From Pandoraea captiosa (GTDB taxonomy: Bacteria > Pseudomonadota > Gammaproteobacteria > Burkholderiales > Burkholderiaceae), in the NCBI RefSeq assembly GCF_902459775.1, contig NZ_CABPSQ010000018.1, positions 1 to 60,380 on the forward strand: DNA of 60,380 nucleotides, written 5' to 3'. Of the stretch, positions 23,021-30,700 are shown piece by piece. The notes under the pieces are model-generated. The model did no database searches. It was not told the origin of the DNA and saw only the letters and a program-made list of their open reading frames with translations. Positions within the stretch are counted from its first letter, which is position 1. Each line of letters starts with the position of its first letter. Both the position numbers and the translations under genes were made by a program.

Positions 23021-24019
23021 CTACCGTTGCGACTGGCGGACGAAACTCTTGAAGAAGTCGATCGATTCGTCGTCACCGCGCCGCACAGAGCCGCCAAAGT
23101 AGATTTCGTCGAAGTAGCGTTCCTCCTCATCTTCGTCGAAATCCAGTGGATACACCCGTGGCATCTGATTCAAGCGACGCCTGACGGTTGATCTGTGCAC
23201 AAAGATCAATTCCGCGATGGCACTCAGTGACTTGCCGGACGCATGAAGTCGCCAGATATAACGGTTAATCAGCGATTTAGCGATAAACGGTTCGAAATCA
23301 CTTTCGTAACCGGCATCAAAGACACGACAGTTGCAGATCATCTTTCCAAAGCCGAAGCCATACATATCAGTGAGTCGCGCGGAATCGATCGAGAACGCGT
23401 AATGTGCATTCGGATTGGGCTCACAGGCTTCCACGTCGAAGTAATCGTCACAGAACTCCCTAATGTCCGGCATCTCCTGTTGGTCCGAAGGGATGATGAA
23501 CATCACGACATAGGTCGACGATTTCTTCGCAGCCGAGCGAATCTCATGCATCGCGTCAATAAATCGCTCGAGGGACAGCAAGTCACTGGGTTGGGAAAAG
23601 GTAACGCATCCGCCGCTTGCCCTTTCGATCATCGGCACGACGGTGTCCAACCCTTCGTCGCTGCTGAAATTATAGTTGCTGCGCGAACTGACATTGCAAA
23701 ACATACGAGGAACAGGGTTTGCGGACGTGCCCCCCAGTGTGGCAAGGCTGAGTTTGTCCGGCCCATGCGCTCCACCGGAATGCATGGACCACAAGAAACG
23801 GACCGAAGGCAGGCACACGCCAGCAATTTCGTGACCGCAAACGAACTGCTTCTCGACGGCTTCACGAACCCACCACGAGTAGGGTTCGGGGGCTTTGACG
23901 ACGATCAAGCCATGCGGCATCGTGTTGATCTGCTTAAGGAAGTCGCTATTGCTACCCTGACGCACGTGAGTCGCGCGCCGGCTCACCGATTTATCGGGTT
24001 GCTGTTTTTCAATAGGCAT
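23021..24019 (-). CDS. RecA-fold-like protein with C-terminal HTH, no Walker A (paralogue 1)
   Basis: The 332-residue protein starts MPIEKQQPDKSVSRRATHVR after an AGAACC site. It parallels the protein at 26203 along its length: GLIVVKAPEPYSWWVREAVE where an AAA/RecA-type ATPase would have GKT, then WSMHSGGAHG, NYNFSSDEGLDTVVPMI, CVTFSQP, MPDIREFCDDYFDVEACEPNPNAH and FEPFIAKSLI. A helix-turn-helix follows (LSAIAELIFVHRSTVRRRLNQM). The absence of a P-loop in both paralogues argues against ATP hydrolysis. It may bind DNA or the replication protein. Function unknown. Confidence 0.7.
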   Translation of the reverse strand: MPIEKQQPDKSVSRRATHVRQGSNSDFLKQINTMPHGLIVVKAPEPYSWWVREAVEKQFVCGHEIAGVCLPSVRFLWSMHSGGAHGPDKLSLATLGGTSANPVPRMFCNVSSRSNYNFSSDEGLDTVVPMIERASGGCVTFSQPSDLLSLERFIDAMHEIRSAAKKSSTYVVMFIIPSDQQEMPDIREFCDDYFDVEACEPNPNAHYAFSIDSARLTDMYGFGFGKMICNCRVFDAGYESDFEPFIAKSLINRYIWRLHASGKSLSAIAELIFVHRSTVRRRLNQMPRVYPLDFDEDEEERYFDEIYFGGSVRRGDDESIDFFKSFVRQSQR

Positions 24020-24570
24020 GGAGGTTCTCCGAAGGGCATTGCTTAAACATCAGCATGGAGTTGCGATCAATGGGTCATATGAATCATCTTCAGCTCGACC
24101 TTCTCCGATGTCCGGAGCCCTGAGCTCGGGAGGGGGTGACCGATCGTCTTGGGCTTTCGTGGAAGGGCTAGATGAATCGAGGAGGGAAACGCCACCGGCG
24201 CTTCACAGAAATATGAGCACGCGGAATTTTTTTGACGTCTGGCACCGTCCACCACATTCGCTCGCCCGGATTGGATGACGCGGTTGCTCAAACGATAGCG
24301 GGGGGCGGTGGATGGTTTCTTTACATTATTCGCCCGCCACCATGGTCACACCGTGCCGCCGACAGCTCAGCATTGCGGGACGACCGAAATTCGAGCACGC
24401 GGTAGTAAGCGTTGCGGCCATCTTTTCGATATGGAAGCTTGTCAGGGTATTTCTGGAAATGAACCTGATAGGTCAACGTTACTGCTTCCACGCCAGAATC
24501 CGCGCGGTCTCAGCATTGGTTGCTCGGTTTCCGGGCCTGGGTGCGTGATTTCGGGCTGCGTTGCTACTCT
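24020..24570. other. Gene-free stretch of copy A, probable decayed sequence
   Basis: The region upstream of the RecA-like gene in copy A should hold an AlpA-like gene, as in copy B, but none is present. Small frames here lack family features and ribosome sites. It ends where the second copy of the duplicated segment begins (24571). Confidence 0.45.
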
Positions 24571-24624
24571 CAACTCGCAATTGATCATCGTTTGGTGGTG
24601 TGCTAATTCCTTAGAGATGAACCG

Positions 24625-24657
24625 AGACTGACGTTGCGGTCACGGCAACGTCAGTCT
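24625..24657. repeat. Hairpin 1, copy B (13-bp perfect stem)
   Basis: AGACTGACGTTGC pairs with GCAACGTCAGTCT around the loop GGTCACG. Compared with copy A, several stem positions are changed on both sides so that pairing is kept or improved. This is covariation between two copies. Confidence 0.7.
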
Positions 24658-24718
24658 TGGCGGAACGCATGCACGAGGTGGGTGAGCAGAAGTCGTCGAG
24701 TGTTTCAGTGGACGGATC

Positions 24719-24756
24719 AAGTGGTTCGAGCGGCAAGGGCACCTCACGAACCACTT
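24719..24756. repeat. Hairpin 2, copy B (AAGTGGTTCG stem)
   Basis: AAGTGGTTCG and CGAACCACTT flank the same 18-base loop as copy A. It lies 10 bp beyond the rep stop codon. It is a candidate replication origin, nick or packaging site for the element. Confidence 0.6.
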
Positions 24757-24765
24757 CGCACCCAC

Positions 24766-25833
24766 TTACGGGTAGCGGCGAGCACGAGCACCAACCGCAC
24801 ACGCCGGGTAACGGCTAGCCCACTTAGGAAAATCCGGGCGCATGTTATCAACGGAGAAAATCTCCGCCAGAGGCAGGGGATCAATCATCGGGCGGTCGAG
24901 AAGGATGTCGATGCCTGTCGATGCACGGATTGCCCTGCGATGACGATCAAACGTCGACACCGGGCACATCGTCCGCAGATCGGCCCCACGCGCCCACAGT
25001 TCCAGCATGTACCGCAGGTGCTTACTGACGCCATCGATCTTGTCGCGCAACTGCGACAGTGGCACATACGACTCAAGACAAAGGTGGGCCATTTCTTCCC
25101 AGAACACTTCGCGCACCTTTTCCACGGTCCACGCCGAACCGCGACTGAGCTTGTGCTGCGACAGATACTTCTTTTCCAGCTTGAGTTCGACGCGAACGCT
25201 CCGCTTCGCGATGACGTTGAGATCTTGCCAAATTTCCGCAGCATCTTCGCCGACAACCGCCCGAAGATACTTGAGCGAACGCGTGCGCTGATCGGTCAGT
25301 TTCTGCGCTTTGTCGTAGAACAAGACTGCAGCGTTACGACGAGGCGCTTCGACACGAACACCAACGCCCTGCGATATCACTGCGGGACGGAATTCCCAGG
25401 TCGAATTCAGGCGAATGTGTTCGAAGATTTGCTTCTGCGCAATGCCGTCAGGTAAGACGAATCGTTGCGTGATATCCAGCGCATCAAGAGTGAAGTTGCC
25501 TGCTCGCCACGCAATGCGCTGCTGCTCTGTGTGTTTCAGCTTCATCGCGTCAAGCACGGCACAGATCAATGCCGAGCACAACATGTTCACATCGTTCGAG
25601 CCGAACACGTTGTGCCCTTGCAGGGGAGTGAGCGGCGTAGTTCGGATGTTGATGGCGGCACCATTCTCGAGCGACGTCACCTTGATGGGCGCGCCGTTCG
25701 GATGCAGCGAGACGGTAGTGCTGTAGCGCTTCGACACGGGCTGCGCTGACGCACTATTCTCAGCGACCTTGATGCGTTCGTTACCGAACGGCTTGTGTCG
25801 AAACGGAAATGTGATGTCGGCCAGATCGATCAC
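24766..25833 (-). CDS. Phage/plasmid replication protein, gene II/X-like
   Basis: The preferred start is the GTG at 25833 (VIDLADITFPFRHKPFGNER), preceded by GAAGGATTCGC. An ATG at 25902 is possible. The 355-residue protein resembles filamentous-phage gene II/X and RstA proteins: SLHPNGAPIKVTSLENG, NVFGSNDVNMLCSALICAVL, NFTLDALDITQRFVLPDG, AAVLFYDKAQKLTDQR and VRVELKLEKKYLSQHKLS. That family starts rolling-circle replication by nicking the plus strand. Family membership rests on pattern, not a search. Its stop is next to the conserved hairpin 2, the expected neighbourhood for an origin. Confidence 0.72.
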   Translation of the reverse strand: MIDLADITFPFRHKPFGNERIKVAENSASAQPVSKRYSTTVSLHPNGAPIKVTSLENGAAINIRTTPLTPLQGHNVFGSNDVNMLCSALICAVLDAMKLKHTEQQRIAWRAGNFTLDALDITQRFVLPDGIAQKQIFEHIRLNSTWEFRPAVISQGVGVRVEAPRRNAAVLFYDKAQKLTDQRTRSLKYLRAVVGEDAAEIWQDLNVIAKRSVRVELKLEKKYLSQHKLSRGSAWTVEKVREVFWEEMAHLCLESYVPLSQLRDKIDGVSKHLRYMLELWARGADLRTMCPVSTFDRHRRAIRASTGIDILLDRPMIDPLPLAEIFSVDNMRPDFPKWASRYPACAVGARARRYP

Positions 25834-26202
25834 GCGAATCCTTCGTGCGAGTTGAGTAAAAGGGAGCTGCACATGCCCTTTACAACTTCTTGGATTCGAC
25901 ATCGTGGATGAGGAGAACTGCGGGGAATTTTGGGGGATGTTGCTGCGGAAGCCTAGCGGTGGACGTAGATGAGGGGATATAGATTAGTATTCTGTGGCGG
26001 TAGCGATCGATTGCTAATTCCCCGGATCGTTTCTGTTGATGCGCACAATGCGCTCCGCTCGGGAGCGAGCAAGTATAAGGCGAGAAAAGGGGGCGCATCG
26101 CTCCCGAGCAGAAAGAATGGATTCGAATGAAAAACGCCGGGCTAGTGTGACCTAGCCCGGCGTTGCGCCAGTTGCGCGAATTGCGATTCCCGCCCGCAAC
26201 GC
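25834..26202. promoter_or_regulatory. Gap upstream of rep with a long-range inverted repeat
   Basis: GCTCGGGAGCGA (26057-26068) and TCGCTCCCGAGC (26098-26109) are perfect 12-bp arms around 29 bases. The gap holds the likely promoter of the rep gene and no gene of its own. The repeat might be an operator, a control of rep expression or a single-strand origin. Confidence 0.5.
26133..26164 (-). terminator. Intrinsic terminator of the RecA-like gene
   Basis: AACGCCGGGCTAG and CTAGCCCGGCGTT form a 13-bp stem with a 6-base loop, 38 bp after the stop at 26203. On the minus strand the stem is followed by TTTTCATT. Confidence 0.8.
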
Positions 26203-27189
26203 TTAATCGAAGTCGTCGACCGGGAGGTCCGAGTTCGACGTATCCACGTCGTCGAAGACCAGCGAGTCGATGTACTGTTCAAGCTGGCTCATCGGGATCG
26301 TCTGCTTACAGGGAGGACGCATTTCATCCAAGCGGCGCTTCACGTTCGACTTGTGCAGGTCAACCAGGCTGCCGACTTCAGCAAGGGACTTGCCGGACGC
26401 ACGCAACTTCCAGATCAAGCGATCAAGAAGCGACTTGGCGATGAACGGCTCGAACGTTCGCTCGTACCCCATGTCAGTCATGCGAAGGTTGCACATCACC
26501 TTGCCGTAGCCGAACACGTACATGTTACGGAGTCGCGCGGATGCAATCGAGAACGCCTGGTGGGCATTCGGATCGGGCTCGCACTCTTCAACGTTGAAGT
26601 ACTCGTCGCAGAAATCACGAATGTCCGGCATCTGCTCTCGTTCGGAATGACCGATGAACATCACCGCGTAGGCCGACGACTTCTCGGCTGCCGAACGAAT
26701 TTCGTAGATAGCGGCGACCAATTGTTCCAGTGACAGCGCGCCGCAGGATTGCGAAAAGGTTACGCACCCACAGTTAGCGCTATCAATAATAGGCACAAGC
26801 GTTTCCAGTCCTTCATCGCTGCAGAAATTGTAGTTGCGGCGCGTCCCAACCTGATAGAACTCACGGGGAGCCGTGTGCTTGGCATTGCCTTCCAAGGCGG
26901 CAAGCGCATTGAGTTCGTCCAGCACGCGCACACCTCCGGAATGCATGGACCACACAAACTCGGCCGGAGGCGAGCAAACGCCGGCAATCTCACCGCCGCA
27001 CGCGAACTGCGTTTCGAAGGTCTCGCGAACCGCCCCCAAACAGGGTTCGGGAGTTTCGACAACCGTCAAGCCAGACGAAATGCTGTTGATCTTCGCGAGG
27101 AAGGACATGCTACGACGGCGAGTGACAGCCCCCGTGCCGTCGACGCGGCGGTGGACAGGACCAGCGTTGGACAGAGCTTTATTCGGCAC
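26203..27189 (-). CDS. RecA-fold-like protein with C-terminal HTH, no Walker A (paralogue 2)
   Basis: The start is taken as the GTG at 27189 (VPNKALSNAGPVHRR), because GCGGAGGTCTACC lies before it and it overlaps the AlpA-like gene stop by 11 bp. The ATG at 27252 lies deep inside that gene. The protein parallels the one at 23021: SGLTVVETPEPCLGAVRE replaces a P-loop, then FVWSMHSGGVRV, NYNFCSDEGLETLVPII, MPDIRDFCDEYFNVEECEPD, FEPFIAKSLLDRLIWKL and an HTH (LAEVGSLVDLHKSNVKRRL). The end is acidic (DDVDTSNSDLPVDDFD). It is translationally coupled to the upstream HTH gene. Confidence 0.72.
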   Translation of the reverse strand: MPNKALSNAGPVHRRVDGTGAVTRRRSMSFLAKINSISSGLTVVETPEPCLGAVRETFETQFACGGEIAGVCSPPAEFVWSMHSGGVRVLDELNALAALEGNAKHTAPREFYQVGTRRNYNFCSDEGLETLVPIIDSANCGCVTFSQSCGALSLEQLVAAIYEIRSAAEKSSAYAVMFIGHSEREQMPDIRDFCDEYFNVEECEPDPNAHQAFSIASARLRNMYVFGYGKVMCNLRMTDMGYERTFEPFIAKSLLDRLIWKLRASGKSLAEVGSLVDLHKSNVKRRLDEMRPPCKQTIPMSQLEQYIDSLVFDDVDTSNSDLPVDDFD

Positions 27190-27436
27190 GGTAGACCTCC
27201 GCAGCAACGCCGCCAACGCGCATCTTTTCAATGAACGCGTCAACATCTTCACGGCGGTAGCGGACGGAGCGGCCGAACTTGTAGTAGGGCAACTCCTCCG
27301 AAAATTTGCCGAGATAGCGCCACTGCGCCGGGGTCTTCGGGCTCAGATCAAGTTTGGACGAAAGTGCGCGATCGTCCAGGAACTCATGCAGCAGTTCCTG
27401 GAGTACATACGGCACGGGGACGGGTGTTTCGGTCAT
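27179..27436 (-). CDS. AlpA/excisionase-like HTH protein
   Basis: The 85-residue protein begins MTETPVPVPYVLQELLHEFL and has a winged-helix/MerR-like HTH: KTPAQWRYLGKFSEELPYYKFGRSVRYRREDVDAFIEKM. The phrase YYKFGRSVRYRREDV is the hallmark of HTH_17 excisionase/AlpA proteins. Such proteins direct excision or activate genes of integrated elements. It overlaps the start of the RecA-like gene and is the first gene of copy B. Copy A has lost its counterpart. Confidence 0.82.
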   Translation of the reverse strand: MTETPVPVPYVLQELLHEFLDDRALSSKLDLSPKTPAQWRYLGKFSEELPYYKFGRSVRYRREDVDAFIEKMRVGGVAAEVYRAE

Positions 27437-27548
27437 GCTGATCTCCTAGTCTCATGAAGTTTCGCCACAACCTTCGTGGCAACGTCAATTTATGGAGATC
27501 AGCCCTGAGCGAGAATACAAAATGGTCGGGGGACGAAAATGTATTGCG

Positions 27549-28694
27549 TTATCTTTTTTTCTTCGTTCGTTTAGGAGGCGACATTCTTGCCACCTGCGCG
27601 TGGCCGCCTCCGGCGAACTGGTATGCGTTGTCCAAACACCGATTGATCAGCTTAATCACTGACTTCCCTCCGGAGAGGTGGTGAAAAGTGAAGTATTTAT
27701 GCAACGCCTTCCGCAATGGAACGCGTATGCGCAGATGCTCCTGCAAGTAGTGGGCTGGACTGGGCGAAAGATATGGGTTTAGCGAAAAATCCAACCCAGA
27801 TACTGAGATCGGGGGAAATTTGTCCCCCCACTTTGCTTCCAACTCGCCTTTCAGCGTACCCGCCTCGAGGGACCCGATGAGATCGACCATTCGAGCAGTG
27901 CTCTGGAGCGTATCGTATCTCGCCGACGTGGAATTCCAGTTTGAATTAACTGCGAGAAACGCCTCAAGCGCTTCTCTTTGATCCGCATCAACGGAAGAAC
28001 CAACTGAATGCTCAAGAATCTGAAGGAATTGCTCGCGACTGCCGCTGAGCGTCTCACCGCCACGATCCCCTCCTTCAAAGAGCCCGCCGATTTTCCGTCG
28101 GAGCGAGTCCATTTGCACATCGAAGTTTCCAGTGATATCAAGGCGAACCATCACTTCGGTGCCCGTGCAGTATCCAGAAACAGGCAACGATAAGTGCTTA
28201 TGAAATAAGTAACTCTTGGCAGAAAACCCGGGGGCAGGACTGATGACTTGCGGCGTAGTCGACGCGAATATCCACGAAAGTCGATTTCGTGGATCATCTC
28301 CTGGGAAACGCTTCTCTACTTCTGCAGCTGATAGCGACGGGTCAACCAAACGAATAACACCCCAACGCTCGCGAAGGTAATCCTGGACGGAAAGGACTAC
28401 ATGGATTGGGTATGCCTTCTTATACTCGTCGTACCTCATTCCCGGAATGGCTTCGGGATCGCAATAGTAGCCGTCGAGCAGCATCTTTGGCAGCGGGATT
28501 GCCGGTACATCTTCACATACCCTATCATTCCAATAGTCATAGTCCCGCGCGTAACCATTATTCCTACGCAGGAATTCCCATGCCCAAATCGATGGGTCGT
28601 GGAGCGTATCCCGAGGATATAAATTGGAATCGCGCCAATCGGCACGAACGACGAAGAGGCGAAACTCGTCCGGAACGCAAGCCATTGCCATCAT
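27549..28694 (-). CDS. Predicted element regulator (possibly DUF6499-like)
   Basis: The 381-residue protein begins MMAMACVPDEFRLFVVRADW. The segment ADWRDSNLYPRDT followed by WAWEFLRRNNGYARDYD resembles the N-terminal pattern of regulator-like proteins of integrative elements (WRD...YP...WAWEFLRRNP.Y). The middle (YPIHVVLSVQDYLRERWGVIR, VMVRLDITGNFDVQMDSLRR) and C-terminus (LSGGKSVIKLINRCLDNAY) have no catalytic motif that I recognise. It lies between the rolling-circle element and tRNA-Pro, a typical place for island control genes. The assignment is tentative. Confidence 0.6.
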   Translation of the reverse strand: MMAMACVPDEFRLFVVRADWRDSNLYPRDTLHDPSIWAWEFLRRNNGYARDYDYWNDRVCEDVPAIPLPKMLLDGYYCDPEAIPGMRYDEYKKAYPIHVVLSVQDYLRERWGVIRLVDPSLSAAEVEKRFPGDDPRNRLSWIFASTTPQVISPAPGFSAKSYLFHKHLSLPVSGYCTGTEVMVRLDITGNFDVQMDSLRRKIGGLFEGGDRGGETLSGSREQFLQILEHSVGSSVDADQREALEAFLAVNSNWNSTSARYDTLQSTARMVDLIGSLEAGTLKGELEAKWGDKFPPISVSGLDFSLNPYLSPSPAHYLQEHLRIRVPLRKALHKYFTFHHLSGGKSVIKLINRCLDNAYQFAGGGHAQVARMSPPKRTKKKR

Positions 28695-28769
28695 TCAATG
28701 CTCCTTATTGACGCCGCTACAGATGGTAGCAAAGGAGTAGCAATGGCACACTGCAGGGACAAAAGAAAA

Positions 28770-28791
28770 GGGGTTAGCCGAAGCTAACCCC
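28770..28791 (-). terminator. Terminator of tRNA-Pro
   Basis: GGGGTTAGC and GCTAACCCC form a 9-bp stem with a CGAA/TTCG tetraloop. On the minus strand it is followed by TTTTCTTTT, 11 bp after the tRNA end. Confidence 0.85.
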
Positions 28792-28801
28792 TTGATCCTG
28801 C

Positions 28802-28878
28802 TGGTCGGAGCGATAGGATTCGAACCTACGACCCTCTGATCCCAAATCAGATGCGCTACCAGGCTGCGCTACGCTCCG
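28802..28878 (-). tRNA. tRNA-Pro (anticodon TGG)
   Basis: The minus strand reads CGGAGCG...CGCTCCG-A-CCA, a full cloverleaf with encoded CCA. The D arm, anticodon stem CTGAT-TTTGGGA-TCAGA in outline, and TTCGAATC T-loop are present, and the anticodon is TGG. The tRNA and its terminator are intact. tRNA genes are common island attachment sites, but no second copy of its 3' end was found in the window. Confidence 0.93.
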
Positions 28879-29049
28879 ACGAAAGAGGACGAATTCTAGA
28901 GGTTTCCTTGCGCCGCGTCAAATGGTTGTGCAGATTCCCGGCATTTTCCCGGCGCCGACTGCATGGGCGGTGCACAATGACACCGTCATCCCGGTTCCAC
29001 CGACGGTCATGCCGCCGCCATGAAAGCCCGCCATAGTGGGAGGTTCACC

Positions 29050-29544
29050 ATGCCAGAACCCGTGTCGATGAACCTGATTCTCTGGCGTCACGCCGACGCC
29101 GAAAACCTGCCTGCCACCCTCGCCCTCAGCGCCCAGGCCGATCTGGCCCGCGAACTTACCGATCGGGGCCGCAAACAGGCCGACAAGGCCGCTCAGTGGC
29201 TCCGCCCCCGCCTGCCCGACGACGCGCTGATTCTGTCCAGCCCCGCCGTTCGCGCCGTTCAGACCGCTCAGGCGCTCACGCCGACGCCCCGCATCGTGCG
29301 CGACCTCGCCCCGGGCGCCAACGCCGTCACACTGCTCGGCGCCATCGACTGGCCAGGCACCGCCCAGACCGTCGTGCTGGTCGGCCATCAACCGGCCCTC
29401 GGTCAACTCGCCGCGCTCCTGCTCAGCGGTCAGGAGGCCTACTGGACCATCAAAAAGGGCGGTATCTGGTGGCTCGCTTCCCGCCGCCGGGAAGACGAAA
29501 GCCAGGTCGTGGTGCGCGCCGTCATCAATCCGGACCTGATCTGA
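29050..29544 (+). CDS. sixA: Phosphohistidine phosphatase SixA-like
   Basis: The start at 29050 (MPEPVSMNLILWRHADAEN) is supported by GGGAGG six bases before it. The 164-residue protein has the histidine-phosphatase motif LWRHADAEN (the RHG-type catalytic His), LSSPAVRAVQTAQAL and a late VLVGHQPALGQLAALLL with the second His. SixA removes phosphate from histidine residues, for example in phosphorelay proteins. Here it lies between tRNA-Pro and the acyltransferase gene upstream of the phosphate block. Confidence 0.88.
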   Translation: MPEPVSMNLILWRHADAENLPATLALSAQADLARELTDRGRKQADKAAQWLRPRLPDDALILSSPAVRAVQTAQALTPTPRIVRDLAPGANAVTLLGAIDWPGTAQTVVLVGHQPALGQLAALLLSGQEAYWTIKKGGIWWLASRRREDESQVVVRAVINPDLI

Positions 29545-29693
29545 CACATTTCGTGCGCGCTGCGCACTCGCCATCCCAAAACCCCGAAAGCCCCATGGAA
29601 TGGACGTCGTAAGGCAATGAATCAGGGGGCTGCCTCATGACAGCGGACGTTTTGTCATAGAATTGTCGTCTACCGTTCACGGAATCGACATTG

Positions 29694-30569
29694 ATGCTTT
29701 TTAAAGTACGTCGCAACGCGACCGTCACAAAAAGGGCTTTTATGCGCGACCTGCCGAACCCCACTATGCCGCTCTCTTCGTTGACCCCCACGTCGCGGAG
29801 GCGTCTTCCTCGCCCTGAAACGCCTGTCAAACCGAATCTGGCTGTGGCGTGGGTACGCGACGAAAGCGAGCTTCGTGAAGCGCAGCACCTGAGATACCAG
29901 GTCTTCGCCGAAGAAATGGGCGCATCGGTCAAGGGCCCGGCTGGCCTCGACGTCGACGAATACGACCAATACTGCGACCACCTGATCGTGCGCGATCAGG
30001 ACTCGCTCAAGGTTGTCGGCACCTATCGCGTATTGCCCCCCTCCCAGGCCAAACGCCTCGGCCGCCTGTACTCCGAAGGCGAATTCGATCTGTCGCGCCT
30101 CGACCATCTGCGCCCGAAGATGCTCGAAACCGGTCGCTCGTGCGTACATACCGACTACCGCAACGGCGCCGTCATCATGGCGCTCTGGAGCGGTCTGGCC
30201 GAGTACATGCTGCGCAACGGACTGGAGACGATGCTCGGCTGCGCGAGCGTGCCGATGGCCGATGGCGGCCACTACGCCGCGAGCCTCTACCGCAAGCTCC
30301 AGGACACCTCCATGGCCCCGGCCGAGTACCACGCCGTGCCCCGCATCGCACTACCGGTCGACGAGCTGCAATCGACGCTCGACGTCGAGCCGCCTGCTCT
30401 GGTCAAAGGCTACCTGCGTCTGGGCGCCCGCATCTGCGGCGCGCCGGCCTGGGACCCCGACTTCAATACCGCGGATTTCCTCACCCTGTTCCGCCTCTCC
30501 GACATGAATCCGCGTTACGCGCGTCACTTCCTCGGACCGGAACTCGTGAGCAAGCTCCAACAAGCCTGA
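29694..30569 (+). CDS. OlsB-like GNAT acyltransferase
   Basis: The start is put at the ATG 29694 (MLFKVRRNATVTKRAF). A TTG just before it and an ATG at 29742 are alternatives. The 291-residue protein has the hemolysin/OlsB pattern: LRYQVFAEEMGASVKGPAGLD, CDHLIVRDQDSLKVVGTYRV, LETGRSCVHTDYRNGAVIMAL and a C-terminal PRYARHFLGPEL. Relatives transfer an acyl chain from ACP to ornithine in ornithine-lipid synthesis, which phosphate limitation often induces. That would suit its place next to ppx-ppk-pho. The specific substrate is inferred. Confidence 0.8.
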   Translation: MLFKVRRNATVTKRAFMRDLPNPTMPLSSLTPTSRRRLPRPETPVKPNLAVAWVRDESELREAQHLRYQVFAEEMGASVKGPAGLDVDEYDQYCDHLIVRDQDSLKVVGTYRVLPPSQAKRLGRLYSEGEFDLSRLDHLRPKMLETGRSCVHTDYRNGAVIMALWSGLAEYMLRNGLETMLGCASVPMADGGHYAASLYRKLQDTSMAPAEYHAVPRIALPVDELQSTLDVEPPALVKGYLRLGARICGAPAWDPDFNTADFLTLFRLSDMNPRYARHFLGPELVSKLQQA

Positions 30570-30636
30570 CAGACGATCCCCCGAGGTACTGCGCCCCTGA
30601 GCGTTGCAGCCTTGCAGGCCAACGTGCAGAGGAACG

Positions 30637-30662
30637 AAAAGCCCGGCAAATGCCGGGCTTTT
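30637..30662. terminator. Bidirectional terminator between acyltransferase and ppx
   Basis: AAAAGCCCGGCA and TGCCGGGCTTTT form a 12-bp stem with an AA loop between two convergent genes. Runs of A and T on either side allow it to work in both directions. Confidence 0.9.
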
Positions 30663-30700
30663 CGTTTGCTGCACCTCACATGCCGATGGCACTGCGCACG

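Larger units (their letters stand above)
24571..24775. repeat. Copy B of the about 200-bp duplicated segment
   Basis: It corresponds part by part to 22453-22651: the gene end QLAIDHRLVVC (stop at 24604-24606), hairpin 1 (24625-24657), hairpin 2 (24719-24756) and the RYP-stop end of the rep gene (24766). Sequence between the hairpins has drifted, while the hairpins themselves are kept. Confidence 0.75.
22453..27440. mobile_element. Putative small rolling-circle element, two tandem copies (one decayed)
   Basis: The stretch contains a gene II/X-like replication protein, an AlpA-like HTH protein and two paralogous RecA-fold-like/HTH proteins, all on the minus strand. A segment of about 200 bp (22453-22651 and 24571-24775) occurs twice with two hairpins in the same order. 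Copy A (to about 24570) has kept the RecA-like gene but lost most of the rep gene. Copy B (24571 to about 27440) is complete for these genes. No coat or assembly genes are present, which suggests a satellite or plasmid-like integrated replicon. The outer limit near 27440 is uncertain. Confidence 0.55.

Noticed and set aside
23243-24046. 267-codon plus-strand frame
   Set aside because: Antisense of the RecA-like gene, which has a paralogue and a ribosome site on the minus strand.
24634-25455. 273-codon plus-strand frame in the rolling-circle element
   Set aside because: Antisense of the replication-protein gene; rich in Arg and without family motifs.
27470-27490. GCCAC-N7-GTGGC near the AlpA-like gene as a third copy of hairpin 2
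   Set aside because: Stem and loop differ from GAAGTGGTTCG and its conserved loop, so it is not the same element.
28802-28878. Search for a second copy of the tRNA-Pro 3' end as an island attachment site
   Set aside because: No repeat of the TTCGAATC...CCGACCA end was found elsewhere in the window by eye.
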